A DNA stretch of 64,000 nt. Origin: Zeugodacus cucurbitae (taxonomy: Eukaryota > Arthropoda > Insecta > Diptera > Tephritidae). Below, piece after piece: positions 11,801 through 21,899 of the stretch. How positions within the stretch are numbered: the stretch's first letter is position 1; each line of letters starts with the position of its first letter. The notes beneath the pieces are model-generated. The model saw nothing but the letters and a program-made list of their open reading frames with translations, was not told where the DNA came from and did not search any database. Where the stretch lies: positions 34,524,001 to 34,588,000 of the forward strand of contig NC_071669.1 in assembly GCF_028554725.1 (NCBI RefSeq). The letters run 5' to 3'. Position numbers and translations under genes: made by a program.

Positions 11801-12115
11801 CCGAATGTGCAGTTTGTGTGCCTACTAACAGGTGCCAAGTTGCCCCTATTTCCGTTATACTTTGATAGAGAAAATAAGTGAAATCGGTTCAGGAATTACC
11901 TCAGCCCTCATATACTATATGTGATGATTTTCGTTATTCTATTGGTCTCTATGAGTATCAGTATTGTATGTTATCTAAATAAAATTACGTCAATAAATTT
12001 CGAGAGTATAAAATGTTCGGTTGCACCCGAACTTAGCCTTTCCTTACAAATTGTTTTGGGCTATCGACACAACCTTATACAAATGAACAATGACAAAAAT
12101 ATGTGAACAAAGCAA
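11801..12115 (-). mobile_element. Decayed Helitron, proximal part, with tail of the common noncoding repeat
   Basis: This continues the Helitron of 9400-9837 and is collinear with 22826-23140 (shared CTAACAGGTG/GGCAAGTTGCCCCTAT and TGTTTTGGGCTATCGACACA). Both copies carry the same 170-bp tail of the common noncoding repeat at the same place, so that insertion predates their amplification. The Helitron 5' terminus is missing here; similarity ends near 12115. Confidence 0.7.
11880..12047 (+). repeat. Tail of the common noncoding repeat (copy a)
   Basis: Runs from AAATCGGTTCAGGAATTACC to GAGTATAAAATGTTCGGTTG and CCTTTCCTTAC. The same end is found at 22900-23065, 45785-45846, 59635-59690 and, inverted, at 57135, 62148 and 62652. 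Confidence 0.85.
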
Positions 12116-12440
12116 CAATAGCTGTCATCGATTGGCTAACTGCTATAGACAAGCCAATCGAACAAACTTTCCAAATTTCCATACAAACTGGCAGCACTGA
12201 AATCGAATTGTATATACTTGGTCGCACTGAAGTCTTCAACCACCGTCTATGTCTAACCTTTTGTGCAACAAATTTAATTTTTATTCAAGTTTTTTATTCA
12301 ATAAATTCAATACAAAAATACTAACGATTTATCTTCGCCTGCCCTTTTCAATTTCAAATTTGTGTATACCAATTTTTATTATTTTGACAGTAATTTGTCG
12401 ATTGAGCCGTTCACAATAGTAAAATGGTTCTAAAATGAGT
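12116..12440. other. Unassigned AT-rich spacer
   Basis: No recognisable gene or repeat terminus. The 73-codon frame at 12103-12324 shows no protein family character. Confidence 0.4.
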
Positions 12441-12916
12441 AAAACAAAACTTGGTAGTACTCAGCATGCGACTATTGAAATTTTAATGAGGTATTCGCAT
12501 ACTCTCCAGCACGAATTCAACTAGATATCTTTGTTGTTGCTTTCACATGTAAAATTTTTGACAGGCGAGCAGCGCCCAAAGATAGCGAGCAGAGAAGTGA
12601 CCAATCGATGGCAGCTAATGACAACCTACAAAATATTATTATTTTTGAAGTGAAAACTTCTTATGGCGCGTTGGGCACTGTGGGCACTTCTGTGGGTGAG
12701 CACTTTCAGCCGTTCTCGCGACAGATGAGATTTTACACAGATACACACCGCGTGTATTCTTTTAATATAAGTTAACTCAAGTAGCTCATTCACAGATGGA
12801 GAACTCACACGTGGCTTGAGTGAACAAAATACTTATCTCACGTCAGCCACTGTAGCTCACCAAATTACAATAAAGTACACAATACAAAATAAAATGTGTT
12901 GTTTAACTTATTTAAC
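12440..12916 (+). mobile_element. Probable 5' LTR of gypsy-type element 1 (left boundary uncertain)
   Basis: The region ends exactly at a TGGCGCCCAAC primer-binding site and has an AATAAA signal near 12868, as expected for an LTR. The left end is not fixed because no partner LTR was found in the window. Part of it (GTGAGCACTTTCAGC, GGTGAGC) resembles the GTGAGC-rich hAT MITE at 18290. Confidence 0.45.
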
Positions 12917-12990
12917 TGGCGCCCAACAAGAAGGATTGGAACCCAACAAAAGGATTGGAACCCAACAATAGCATTGGAACCCAACAAAAA
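12917..12990 (+). other. Primer-binding site followed by tandem PBS-like repeats
   Basis: TGGCGCCCAAC at 12917-12927 is the tRNA-Lys-type PBS used by gypsy-group elements. It is followed by three tandem copies of a roughly 20-bp unit with core TTGGAACCCAACAA, each differing from the PBS core by two bases. Confidence 0.75.
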
Positions 12991-13389
12991 CGGAGTGAAA
13001 CATAATTACTAATGCGATGAAACATTAGACATGGTAATGTGACTTCGAAGGGAAACAAGAGACATATGCAAGACACAAGTTCGGAAAACTACTGTACTTC
13101 AATGTATATTGCACAGCTCTGTGCAATACTTCGAAAAGATTTCTGAAGAAAAGGAAAAAAACAACAAACACTTGCGAGAGCTGTAGCACATGAAAATTTT
13201 CATTAGCCCTGCTGTGCTAGCGCTCCCAATTTTTTGCTACCGCTACGACAGAGCATAGCGCAGAATTAACTCCCGCTCCAGCTATAGTTTTTTACCAAAC
13301 AAGACTCGGAGCAGAGTAGAGCACATACTTTTTTATTGTTATGCTAAGGCTATGCTGTGGCTCTCGACAAAGTGAGAGCGGTAGCAAGA
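12991..13389 (+). other. Untranslated leader of gypsy-type element 1
   Basis: Noncoding sequence between the PBS repeats and the first recognisable gag codons, presumably retrotransposon leader. It includes GCTA/GAGC-rich sequence (13215-13400). No gene is seen. Confidence 0.45.
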
Positions 13390-14238
13390 GTAAAATGAAA
13401 TGCTACGAGAAATGCTGGCAATAATTAATAGACTAGACAAGCGTCCTATTTATCTTATTGAACAAGAGTTATCGACTCTGTGTCAAGGACACTTGTCAAT
13501 AATGCAGTTCTATGACGACGTAAGTTAACGCTCCTTTTTAATAAAACTATAATGACATACGAAAGCACCTTAGCTGCTTCTCTAAACGAGAAATACAGAA
13601 CAGATGCACTGAGGATATTTATTTCAGGTACGAAAAAACCCTTAAATGACATTCTTTTTGCTGCACGCCCAAATGACCTGCTATCAGCATTAGCCTTAGC
13701 TCAAGAAGTTGAGTCTAATCATGAACGTTCCAAATTCGCAAATAATTTTGCAAAAAGCTTGGAAGAAAGAGCCCATCGAAATGAATATCGACAACAAAAG
13801 AGTTTAGATTCAGACTATAAAAACGTGCAACTGCCTAAAAATCCATTTTTTTACAGACAAAAATTTCAAAATAGAAGCCCATTGCCAAAACAAGATACAC
13901 CTCAACCGATGGACATTGACGGTTCATTCCGAATCAGACAGTCTGAACAAAAACCAAAAAGAAGTTGTACTGCAAGGTTTACGCAACCAAAGCAACAAAG
14001 AATAAATCATCTTTTACGAAATAAAAGCAAACCTGCTCAAGAGGAATTAGAATATCAAAGTACAGCCGAATTAGGAGCGAATGATATTAGAGATGAAACT
14101 TATCAATACGATGGAATAATTTTTTTAGAAACCATTAAACCGTTAGTAGAACTAAAAAACGTCAAAACAGAAAACGATTATGATCAGGGATGGGCACCAC
14201 CACAATCAAACGAGCATCACAAAATGAGATTGTGTTAG
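13390..14238 (+). pseudogene. gypsy-type gag (capsid to gag/protease junction), frameshifted
   Basis: The largest open piece is 13552-14238 (228 codons). Sequence from about 13395 adds upstream capsid in another frame (LDKRPIYLIEQELSTLCQGH), broken by a stop near 13520. Motifs such as FISGTKKPLNDILFAARP, LSALALAQEVESNHER and QPMDIDGSFR are typical of gypsy/17.6-group Gag, which assembles into virus-like particles. The frame stops at 14238 with no protease or RT following, so the element lost pol. The distal part was replaced by MITEs and unassigned remnants. Confidence 0.85.
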
Positions 14239-14612
14239 TGTGCTTACTGTGGTACCATACGAATCAGCAATCAAAAATATTCATTCTGCTTGCAGAGGTT
14301 GAGCGGGCAGGACTATGCCGCACGGTTGCACAATGCGAATATATGCACGTGCTAATGAATGTAAAAAATAATAATAATAATTTATATTTAATATAAATTA
14401 TAGTATAATTGGGTAATATAATAATTTAAAAAAGTAATTTAGTGCTATTTTATAATGAAAAAATTGTTTTCATTTCATACGTAAAATATACAACTTCGTC
14501 CACATCGACCTGCACAGTCAACTGCTGATTGCAGACTGATTTTATCGTCGTTTATTTATCGTATTGTCCCATTGTAGGTGCTCGTTTTACGCTCTTCGCT
14601 TGTGCGTGTTAT

Positions 14613-15132
14613 GTGCTGAACACATAGAAGACGACAAGCGACGAGCGACATCTGTCAAATATTAAAATACACGCGTTCTTAGGGCACAGATTTTTTACAA
14701 CAGCACGACTACGCGACAACAGGCTTGTAGTTGTCGTTGACGCCAAATTAGAAATGTTTCTAATTTTGCCGACGACAATGGCCGCTGTAGAGCTGCAACT
14801 AACATGTGAAATGTAAAATTATTCAAAGTTCTCACAAGTATGACGTTATTTTGCCAGCAGAATCGTAAAATAGCTTTGATATATCATTTATAATAACAAT
14901 CGACTATTTAAAACAAATAAATCGCCAATTTTTACATTTTTTGCGTAAATAATTTCACTTTAAACTAAATATGCAAATTTTATTGAAGTGAAAGATGTTA
15001 GTAGGGCAACAATGAAATTGCTTTTTGATATGTCGCTGCCGTCTTCAAAATGTTCAAGACGCTGGCTTCAAAGCGACATTTGTGGTCAGCCGTCGCTACG
15101 TCGTGTCGTGTCGTCGTCTATGTGTTCAGCAC
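14613..15132. mobile_element. TIR MITE, tandem copy 1 (520 bp)
   Basis: The left end GTGCTGAACACATAGAAGAC and the right end ...GTCTATGTGTTCAGCAC are inverted repeats. The interior is nearly identical to the element at 15147-15624 (AAATTAGAAATGTTTCTAAT, ATATATCATTTATAATAACA). There is no coding capacity. The superfamily is unclear because the direct repeat around the pair is not obvious. Confidence 0.8.
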
Positions 15133-15146
15133 TTAAAGTGCTTAAA

Positions 15147-15624
15147 GTGCTGAACACAAAGACGACGACAAGCGACGAGCAACATCTGTCAAGTATTAAA
15201 ATACACGCGTTCTTATCAGACAGATTTTTAGACAACAGCACGACTTCACCACAAAAGGGTTGAAGTCTTCGCTGTCGCCAAATTAGAAATGTTTCTAATT
15301 TTGCCGACGACACTAACATGTGAAATGTAAAATTATTCAAAGTTCTCACAAGTATGACGTTATTTTGCCAACAGAAACGTAAGATAGCTTTGATATATCA
15401 TTTATAATAACAATCGATTATTTAAAACAAATAAATCGCCAATTTTTATTATTTTTGCACAAATAATTTCACTTTAAACTAAATATGTAAATTTTATTGA
15501 AGTGAAAGATTTTAGTACGGCAACAATAAAATTGCTGTTTGATATGTCGCTGCCGTCTTCAAAATGTTCAAGACGCTGGCTTCAAAGCGCCATTTGTGAA
15601 AGTCGTCGTCTTTGTGTTCACCAC
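15147..15624. mobile_element. TIR MITE, tandem copy 2 (478 bp)
   Basis: Head-to-tail neighbour of the previous copy, separated by 14 bp (TTAAAGTGCTTAAA). Its ends are GTGCTGAACACAAAGACGAC and the complement GTCTTTGTGTTCACCAC. It lacks about 30 bp of the centre of copy 1. Confidence 0.8.
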
Positions 15625-16340
15625 TTTAGTGACATTCGGTATGTGTACGTATAGGATCACTTACGCTCTTTTAGCACCTGCTAAGACTTTGCCCATGCCT
15701 GATTATGATAAAGCATCAAGAGAGGAAGAACGCTCCTCAGTAAAATATGAAGTTGCAACTGATATGAAGTTGCTACGGAAATAAAAGAAGAATTCATTCA
15801 CAAATATATAGTTGAAGAAGAATCTTCCGCAGAAATGAATGAATCAAAGACTAAGGAAATATCAACCGAATTGGTTAAAACCACAGAAGAAGGCGAGGAT
15901 AACACACAAACCATAATATGTCCTCTAAAAACAATCGTAGAAACATACCCAGAAAATTACGGTCAAGTTCGAATTGTGATGTTGAAGCCTTGCAACAACA
16001 GATACACTTCACAAGGAAATAGTACAGCACTAAACAAACCTTTTGAGAAGGCAAATAGTTACTCAGACTCAATTGGAAAATGTATGTAATATCAACCATA
16101 TGGGAATTATTGATTCCATGGCAGTCAACATTAGATGAAATTATCGAAATACCGCTAATACAGATTATAAATTTGATCACCCATCAATGCCAATATTCTG
16201 TCAGGAATTTCAGGAAGCTGCAATAGAAACTGACTTGGGAACAGCGGTTCTAATGAAAAGGAGAGAGGTCCTTAAGGACATATAAGTCTTTCAGAAATAT
16301 AGCGAGGCAAGATTACTTATGAACCACTTCTCCTAGTCGC
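15625..16340 (+). pseudogene. Unassigned coding-like remnants of gypsy-type element 1
   Basis: Short overlapping frames (15539-15784 and 15835-16089, then broken frames to about 16290 such as FCQEFQEAAIETDLG) have protein-like codon use but match no family I can name. The sequence reads straight across the ATAT target site of element 2 into 21608-21660. It could be env or accessory sequence of element 1, or another gene remnant. Confidence 0.35.
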
Positions 16341-16562
16341 ATATAATAATATTCTTGAAAGAAACACGCTTCTTCGGTGTCAGTCCAAAAACTAAACTAA
16401 TTTATTACATCAAATTATTACAAGCTTAATCTAGGTTCTCTTAAATATAACTTACTTCTAATTACAATAAATAAATGTTGAACTCTCTCTCTCTCTCTCA
16501 TCCTTAATGTTAACTGTTACATTGTTATATACATATGTACATATGGATATTATTATATTATA

Positions 16563-17756
16563 TCTTCTATAATATAAAAATGAATCACAAAATGTGTTGC
16601 TAAGCGCATAACTCGAGAACCGCTGAACCGATTGCGCAAATTCTTTGTTTAGAATGTTTTTAGAGGTACCGGGATGGTTCTTACGGAGAGAACAATAAGA
16701 AAAATTGCCTGAAAAAATCTTAAATCCATAATTTTCTATAATGGGAATAGGGGCAACTTGGCACCTGTTAGTAGGCAGAAAAACGATAAAATCAAACTTG
16801 AAATTACTCCTAAATTACAAATCAACGAAACACCAGTCTGCAAAATCGCAAAAAAAAGAGCTATAAAGAAGATTTTCCAGATATTCAAGTCGCTGGAGGT
16901 ACTGCACAGGACTTTAAAAGATTTACGCGACAACGAAAATATTTTTGGTGAAGCCATGATTCTGTTGGCAGGTGATTTTCGCCAGACTATTCCTGGATCA
17001 ACTGTTGCTGACGAACTAATCACATTCCTAAAATCATCTAATTTGTGACGACACATAAAGAATCGCCAATTAACAAATAACATACGAGTGTTTTTCCAAC
17101 AATATCATACTGCGATTGTAGAAATAGTTGAAAATGGTAGCGACGCAGTGGACACCTCGATTGATTAATAACATTTTTAACGGGTTTCTGTCACTTCATG
17201 GCCTCGAAAGAGGAGCATATTCATCGTGTTTTTCCTGACATGAAACCATAATATAATAAACATAAATGGCTGATTGAATGACCTATAGTGGTGGTAAAAA
17301 ACAAGGATCTCTTTGATCTTAATGTGACAATTTGGAATTTCGTTAAAGGAGAGTTGACACAGCTACAAACCAGGATGACGTATTCAATTATCTCACAGAC
17401 TATTTTAAATTGCTGGACTATCCCCACTCACTTGAAATTAAAAGTATCTAGTATGAGTTGTCATCATGCTGCGTAACATAAATCAACATTAAACTTTGCA
17501 AAAGAACCAGACTGGCTGTGAAGAAGGTAATCAATATCGTCACCAAAGCCAAGATAAAGCCAACTATGAAATTTGGTAATTTGTTACTTTCTCCAATATA
17601 CGATTAAAAAAATCAAAGTTTTACAAATTATGATGATTTACGCTTAACACAGATCTACAATAATACCAATCATTTTAAAATTTATCGGCTATAACGTTTT
17701 CGTCTTTATGCGTAAGAATTTTTTCTCTGCATTGAAAGATTTACTAATTTAATGTA
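16563..17756 (+). mobile_element. Helitron fragment inserted in the 3' LTR of gypsy-type element 2
   Basis: The Helitron 5' end (TCTTCTATAATATAAAAATG, next to an A) starts within the LTR, whose sequence resumes around 17757. The LTR partner at 21311-21603 lacks it. The body encodes decayed Pif1-family helicase: ILLAGDFRQTIPGSTVADEL at 16958-17020, then YHTAIVEIVENGSDAVDTSID before a stop at 17166, and a PHSLEIK segment near 17430. Frameshifts and stops (for example at 17046) break the frame. No CTRR-hairpin 3' end was found, so the 3' terminus is lost or altered. Confidence 0.75.
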
Positions 17757-17870
17757 TACCTATATATAGAGAAAGAGATATATATACATATATATAAGTA
17801 TATGTATATATCACTCCTCCACCACCAGATAAAGACGTCCCTGTTGAATCATTACATATTCAACTTATTA

Positions 17871-18281
17871 TTAAGATAATTGAAATTTATTTTTCCGCTT
17901 AACTTGAGTTTTATATATTTTTTTAAACTTTCCTTCTTTCGATATAAAATAATTTCCTTCTTTCTTGAAATCTGTAACTTTCTTATATTTTGGTTTTGAC
18001 TTGCTTACTCTATTATTATTAACAATATCATTTATAAAGTTATCTTCAGTTATCCTATTTGTTTTGGTATTTATTTTGTCTGTTTTTTGGTTATGTAATA
18101 TTTGTGAAAATTTTAATATTTCTTCCAGAGAGACTAGGTTATTTAAAAGTTCAATTGGTCGAATTTTAGTTGTTGAGTGGATTGTATTGTTATAAGATAC
18201 TATTGCTCTAAACACTTTATCTTGAAGTTCGTCTGTATTAGTTTGATCTGCGCTGAATAAACGTATATGTTCATTTAGCGT
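17871..18281 (-). pseudogene. gypsy-type integrase C-terminal part (element 2)
   Basis: The minus-strand frame reads TLNEHIRLF, then FRAIVSYNNTIHSTTKIRPIELL, the end of a Ty3/gypsy integrase core with its conserved YN.S.HS/T and P.E motifs, followed by a Lys/Asn-rich tail. The catalytic DDE residues are absent. The frame is cut at the hAT insertion (18282-18289 is the TSD) and continues in the same frame at 18951. Confidence 0.85.
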
Positions 18282-18289
18282 ACCGTGCA

Positions 18290-18943
18290 CAGAGAACGGC
18301 TTCCGTTGAGCGCAAAAATGTTCATGCACAAACAATACCCGAACTATCAGCTCAATTGCGGTAAATTCGTTTGCTTGCTGAGTTTATTCACGCTCATGTT
18401 GAAACAGCTCTACCCAGGCGTTCGCTCATTCGGCTCAACAATGATCGTGTTGAATGAAAACAAGCACACAAAAGAGCAAACTCAACGTCTATGAGCAAAC
18501 TCAACACATGTGAATAAACTCACTGTGCTTGAATAAATGCGCAACCAGCAGCACTACTGGTTTTGTAAAATCCGTTGGCACACACACATGCATATATACA
18601 TATATATACGTACATATATAATTGTATATGTATACCAAAGAACTGCAAAACTCACTTTTTCCTTGAATCAGCTCATACGCAAAAGTTTCTATTCACTTCC
18701 AATCACTGAGCGAAAGTGAGCTAAAAATTTCGTGAAGTGAGCGAACGTGAGCTAAACATTTCGTGAAGTGAGCAAACGTGAGCAAAGCATTTCGGACCGA
18801 AGGCTCACATTGTACGCGAATGAGCGGTGCGGCGAAATGAGCTGATTTTTGCTCAACGCTGTGTTTCGCTCAGTGATTGGAATTGAATAGAAACTTTTGC
18901 GTATGAGCTGATTCAAGGAAAAAGTGAGTTTTGCAGTTCTCTG
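18290..18943. mobile_element. hAT-type MITE, 654 bp, with exact 8-bp TSD
   Basis: ACCGTGCA flanks both sides (18282-18289 and 18944-18951). The termini are CAGAGAAC... and ...GTTCTCTG. An internal copy of the right end (AACTGCAAAACTCACTTTTT... from about 18645) forms an inverted repeat of about 80 bp with 18943-18865, so the right part can fold into a long hairpin. GTGAGC/AAGTGAGC motifs recur inside. There is no transposase. It sits in the pol gene of gypsy-type element 2. Confidence 0.92.
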
Positions 18944-18951
18944 ACCGTGCA

Positions 18952-19777
18952 GTCTCTCTACATCAGCATTCCCAGTTTTTAAATAAGTTCTGGTTGTATT
19001 TAAATTTATCCCTTGTTCATGCATTTCCACCTGATGAAATCCCTTAGCTAAATCAAGTGTCGTAAAATAATTGCATTTTCCTAGTTTATCAAAAATGTCA
19101 TCTACATTTGGTATTGGAAAACGATCCTCAATAGTAACATCATTGAGTTTACGATAGTCGATGACTATTCGCCAATTTTGTTGCTTAGACGCATCTAATT
19201 TTTTAGGGACGACCCAAATAGGGCTATTGTATGGACTGTTTGAATGCCTAATGATCCCTTGTTTTAACATGCTTTCAATTTGCTTATCAACTTCAGCCTT
19301 ATGAACCTCTGGATATCTATATAACCTAGAGTATATTGGCATATCATTTTTAGTTATTATCCTGTGTTTAATTTCATTTGTAAAAGATAAGTTGTCATCT
19401 TTTTTATAAAAAACGTTTTTATATTTATTGACAATTCGAAATAATTTTTCCTTTTCGAACGCTTGCAAATGATCAGTATGAATCATTGCTGCGATATTAT
19501 GAGTGTCAACTTCACAACTAAATATTTCAACACAGTTTTCTTTATATGCTTTTTTGTTATAAACTTCTTCTTCTTCAGTGAGAAAGAGAGTTATAACAGC
19601 ATTTTTTGTTATGAACTGTCTGTTAGTAAAGTCAATAATGCAGTTTAAGTCCCTTAAAATATTATTTCCTTCGAGGCCATCAAACTTATTATTAAATTTA
19701 CACTCTAAAAATTCGCAGAAATAATTTTTAAGTTTAAATTCTTTAAACATTGGAAATTTACACATCTTTTGTATCAA
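18952..19777 (-). pseudogene. gypsy-type reverse transcriptase N-terminal part fused in frame to integrase remnant
   Basis: The minus-strand frame contains NEIKHRIITKNDMPIYSR, YRYPEVHKAEVDKQIE, PIWVVPKK, NWRIVIDYRKLNDVTIEDRF and LDLAKGFHQVEMHEQ, that is RT motifs 1-3 of Ty3/gypsy. It then jumps to YLKTGNADVERLHG, integrase sequence. The YxDD box, thumb, RNase H and the integrase catalytic core are deleted. The deletion joint lies near 18990-19020 and preserves frame. An upstream protease region (...LKSLRFIIDTGAEFSL-like, 19900-19830 on the minus strand) is out of frame. Confidence 0.85.
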
Positions 19778-19907
19778 TGTATTTGTCCCTTAAACTCTAC
19801 ATTAACGTCTTGCTTCCACTTAGGGTGACAAATATCAGGGTTTATCAAACTAAACTCTGCTCCTGTATCAATTATAAACCTTAAAGATTTCAAAGCGGTA
19901 CTTATTA

Positions 19908-20552
19908 TTATGTAAGGTAGTTGTGTTCGGCGGAAATGGGACAATTTACACTGGAGTTCCCAATTTCCATCGGTTCAATTTGTTGGTTTGTATTATTATG
20001 CGAGTTATAATTTTTCCATAATGTTAATGGCACTGGCTGACCATTTTCATAACAATTTGTACTATTATTAAATTGTTGCCGATTACTTTGTGAAAATTGT
20101 GAATTATTTGATCGCCTGGTTTGATTTGTTAATCTAGAGCTACTTATGTTATTATGTTTAGGGTTATTGACAAATTGTTGGTTTTGATATGGTAGGTTAT
20201 GAATATTTTCAACACTGGTAGAATAAGGTCTAATTGAATTATTGTTTTCTCTATTGTTATAATAAAATTGTCGTTTGTATCTATTACTGTTCGAATCATT
20301 TGGAAATTGGTTAATTTGAGTGTTTACATTGTTATGGTCGTTGCTGAATTTAACTCTACTATTTGTGTTAAAATAGTTTTGCTCTGTTGGCCCAAACTGT
20401 GTATATGTTGGTGTCTTGCATCTATTATAATTTTGAAAGCATCTTCTAAAGTGACAGGATTTCTCGAAAAAATCATGGTGCCGGAAGATGGTCTCTAAAT
20501 GTTTTAAGCGCAATTCTATTAATTTCTTCCGTTGAATACGTGTTATCGCCAT
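19908..20552 (-). pseudogene. gag C-terminal, Asn/Gln-rich part (element 2)
   Basis: A 214-codon frame rich in N, Q and S, ending in a QQIEPMEIGNSSVN segment, the gag-to-protease boundary type of gypsy-group elements that lack zinc knuckles. It overlaps the capsid frame by 80 bp in another phase, so gag is split by a frameshift near 20500. Confidence 0.75.
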
Positions 20553-20946
20553 GTGTTAAATTTCTGTTATGAATCTTATTTGCAATTTTGTTTATTTTAT
20601 AATAATAGTTTTCAATTGTACCCTTTAATGTACAAGTTTTCAAATTATCCATTAAATCGTTACTGGAATATTTCTCGCCAAAATTAGCTGTAAGAATTGA
20701 TTTTGAAATAGGCCATGGAGGTACATTTGCATGTCTATGTATAGCCTCTCTAGTCCTACCTACACATTTATTTTTTATGTAACCAAATATAACATTTCTG
20801 TTATTTGGATCAAACTCTTTTATTGACGGTATAATATTATGTTCTATAAAATCTGGCAATTGATTTGGATCGTTGCCATCAAAATTTTCTATGTTTTTAA
20901 TACACGTTAACACCAGATTAAATCTGCTTATTTCCAAGGTATCCAT
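20473..20946 (-). pseudogene. gag capsid part (element 2)
   Basis: A 157-codon frame starting MDTLEISRFNLVLTCIKNIE and containing FDGNDPNQLPDFIEH and LKGTIENYYYKINKIANKIH, the capsid domain of a Ty3/gypsy Gag. The start lies about 365 bp inside the 5' LTR. The frame ends in LKTFRDHLPAP and continues after a shift in the next frame. Confidence 0.8.
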
Positions 20947-21310
20947 ATTTGTAATAAGTAAGTAACTTAATGATTATATATGTATTGCGTAAATACATGT
21001 ACTTGTAAGTTATCATAAAGTGCTGGTATATTTGTATGTTACCAACGGTTTATGTATACTTATTATATATGTATAAATGTATGTTGTTGTAGCTCCACTG
21101 CGGCGGCCAACGCCGTTATTAATTTGTTTCTATTTGCTGCTGCGCTGCTGTGATTTGCCGAATGCTCTCGTGTATGCTGTCGCAAACTGTACTTACGAGA
21201 CGTGATCGTTATGTTGTCCCAGGTGGATCCCGTTGCCTTGCCCTTTAAGAATTTTAAAATTTGACTCTGGTCAAAAATATTATTCTTAATAACAAGTTTT
21301 CCTCGTCGCC

Positions 21311-21603
21311 AATAACATTCTTGAAAGAAACACGCTTCTTCGGTGTCAGTCCAAAAACTAAACTAATTTATTACATCAAATTATTACAAGCTTAATCTAG
21401 GTTCTCTTAAATATAACTTACTTCTAATTACAATAAATAAATGTTGAATTCTCTCTCTCTCTCTCTCATCCTTTCCTTAATGTTAACTGTTACATTGTTA
21501 TATATGTACATATGGATATTATTATATTATATTATATATATAGGGAAAGATATATATATATATATATATATATATAAGTATAAAAGTGTATATATATATC
21601 ACT
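21311..21603 (-). repeat. 5' LTR of gypsy-type element 2 (293 bp)
   Basis: Matches 16345-16562 plus 17757-17815. Contains a CT microsatellite (21450-21468) and a TA-rich tract (21525-21595). The match is high but not identical, so the element is not recent. Confidence 0.88.
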
Positions 21604-21607
21604 ATAT

Positions 21608-21899
21608 GCAAAAGATTAGAAACTGATGTAGGTCATATAGAAACATTTAACTCTCCATAGATAAGCAGGGAGTATTAATGTTATAGGAATCGCTTTGAAA
21701 GTAATTCTCGGAACTCCCGATTTTGACGATTTTGTAAATCCAACCAGCAAAAGCTAATTGAGTCAATAGATAGATAAACTATAATAAATACTCGGATACA
21801 GTAACGAATTAACAAATTAACAAAAACCGTAAAAACCGTCGTTCGCAAGGAAGGATCGGGGGTGCTGTAGCCCTTGATTTTGAATAATATATGTATATA
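21608..21899 (+). other. Remnant of gypsy-type element 1 between element 2 and Helitron
   Basis: This is the continuation of 15625-16340 across the ATAT target site. It holds only broken frames and no LTR that could be matched to the left end. Confidence 0.35.

Larger units (their letters stand above)
16345..21603 (-). mobile_element. gypsy-type LTR retrotransposon 2 (17.6/297-like termini), internally deleted and carrying two insertions
   Basis: The element reads right to left. The 5' LTR is 21603-21311 and the 3' LTR is 17815-16345, interrupted by a Helitron. LTRs begin AGTGATATATA and end ...AATRTTATT. ATAT stands outside both ends (16341-16344 and 21604-21607) as a 4-bp TSD. A polypurine stretch (GGTGGTGGAGG) precedes the 3' LTR and a GGCGACGAGG-type PBS follows the 5' LTR. 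The body holds a frameshifted gag, an RT start and an integrase end, with most of RT, RNase H and IN deleted, plus a hAT MITE. It inserted into the remains of gypsy-type element 1. Confidence 0.85.

Noticed and set aside
12917..12990. CRISPR-like spaced repeats
   Set aside because: Units are contiguous, degenerate, and start at a retrotransposon PBS in a eukaryotic genome.
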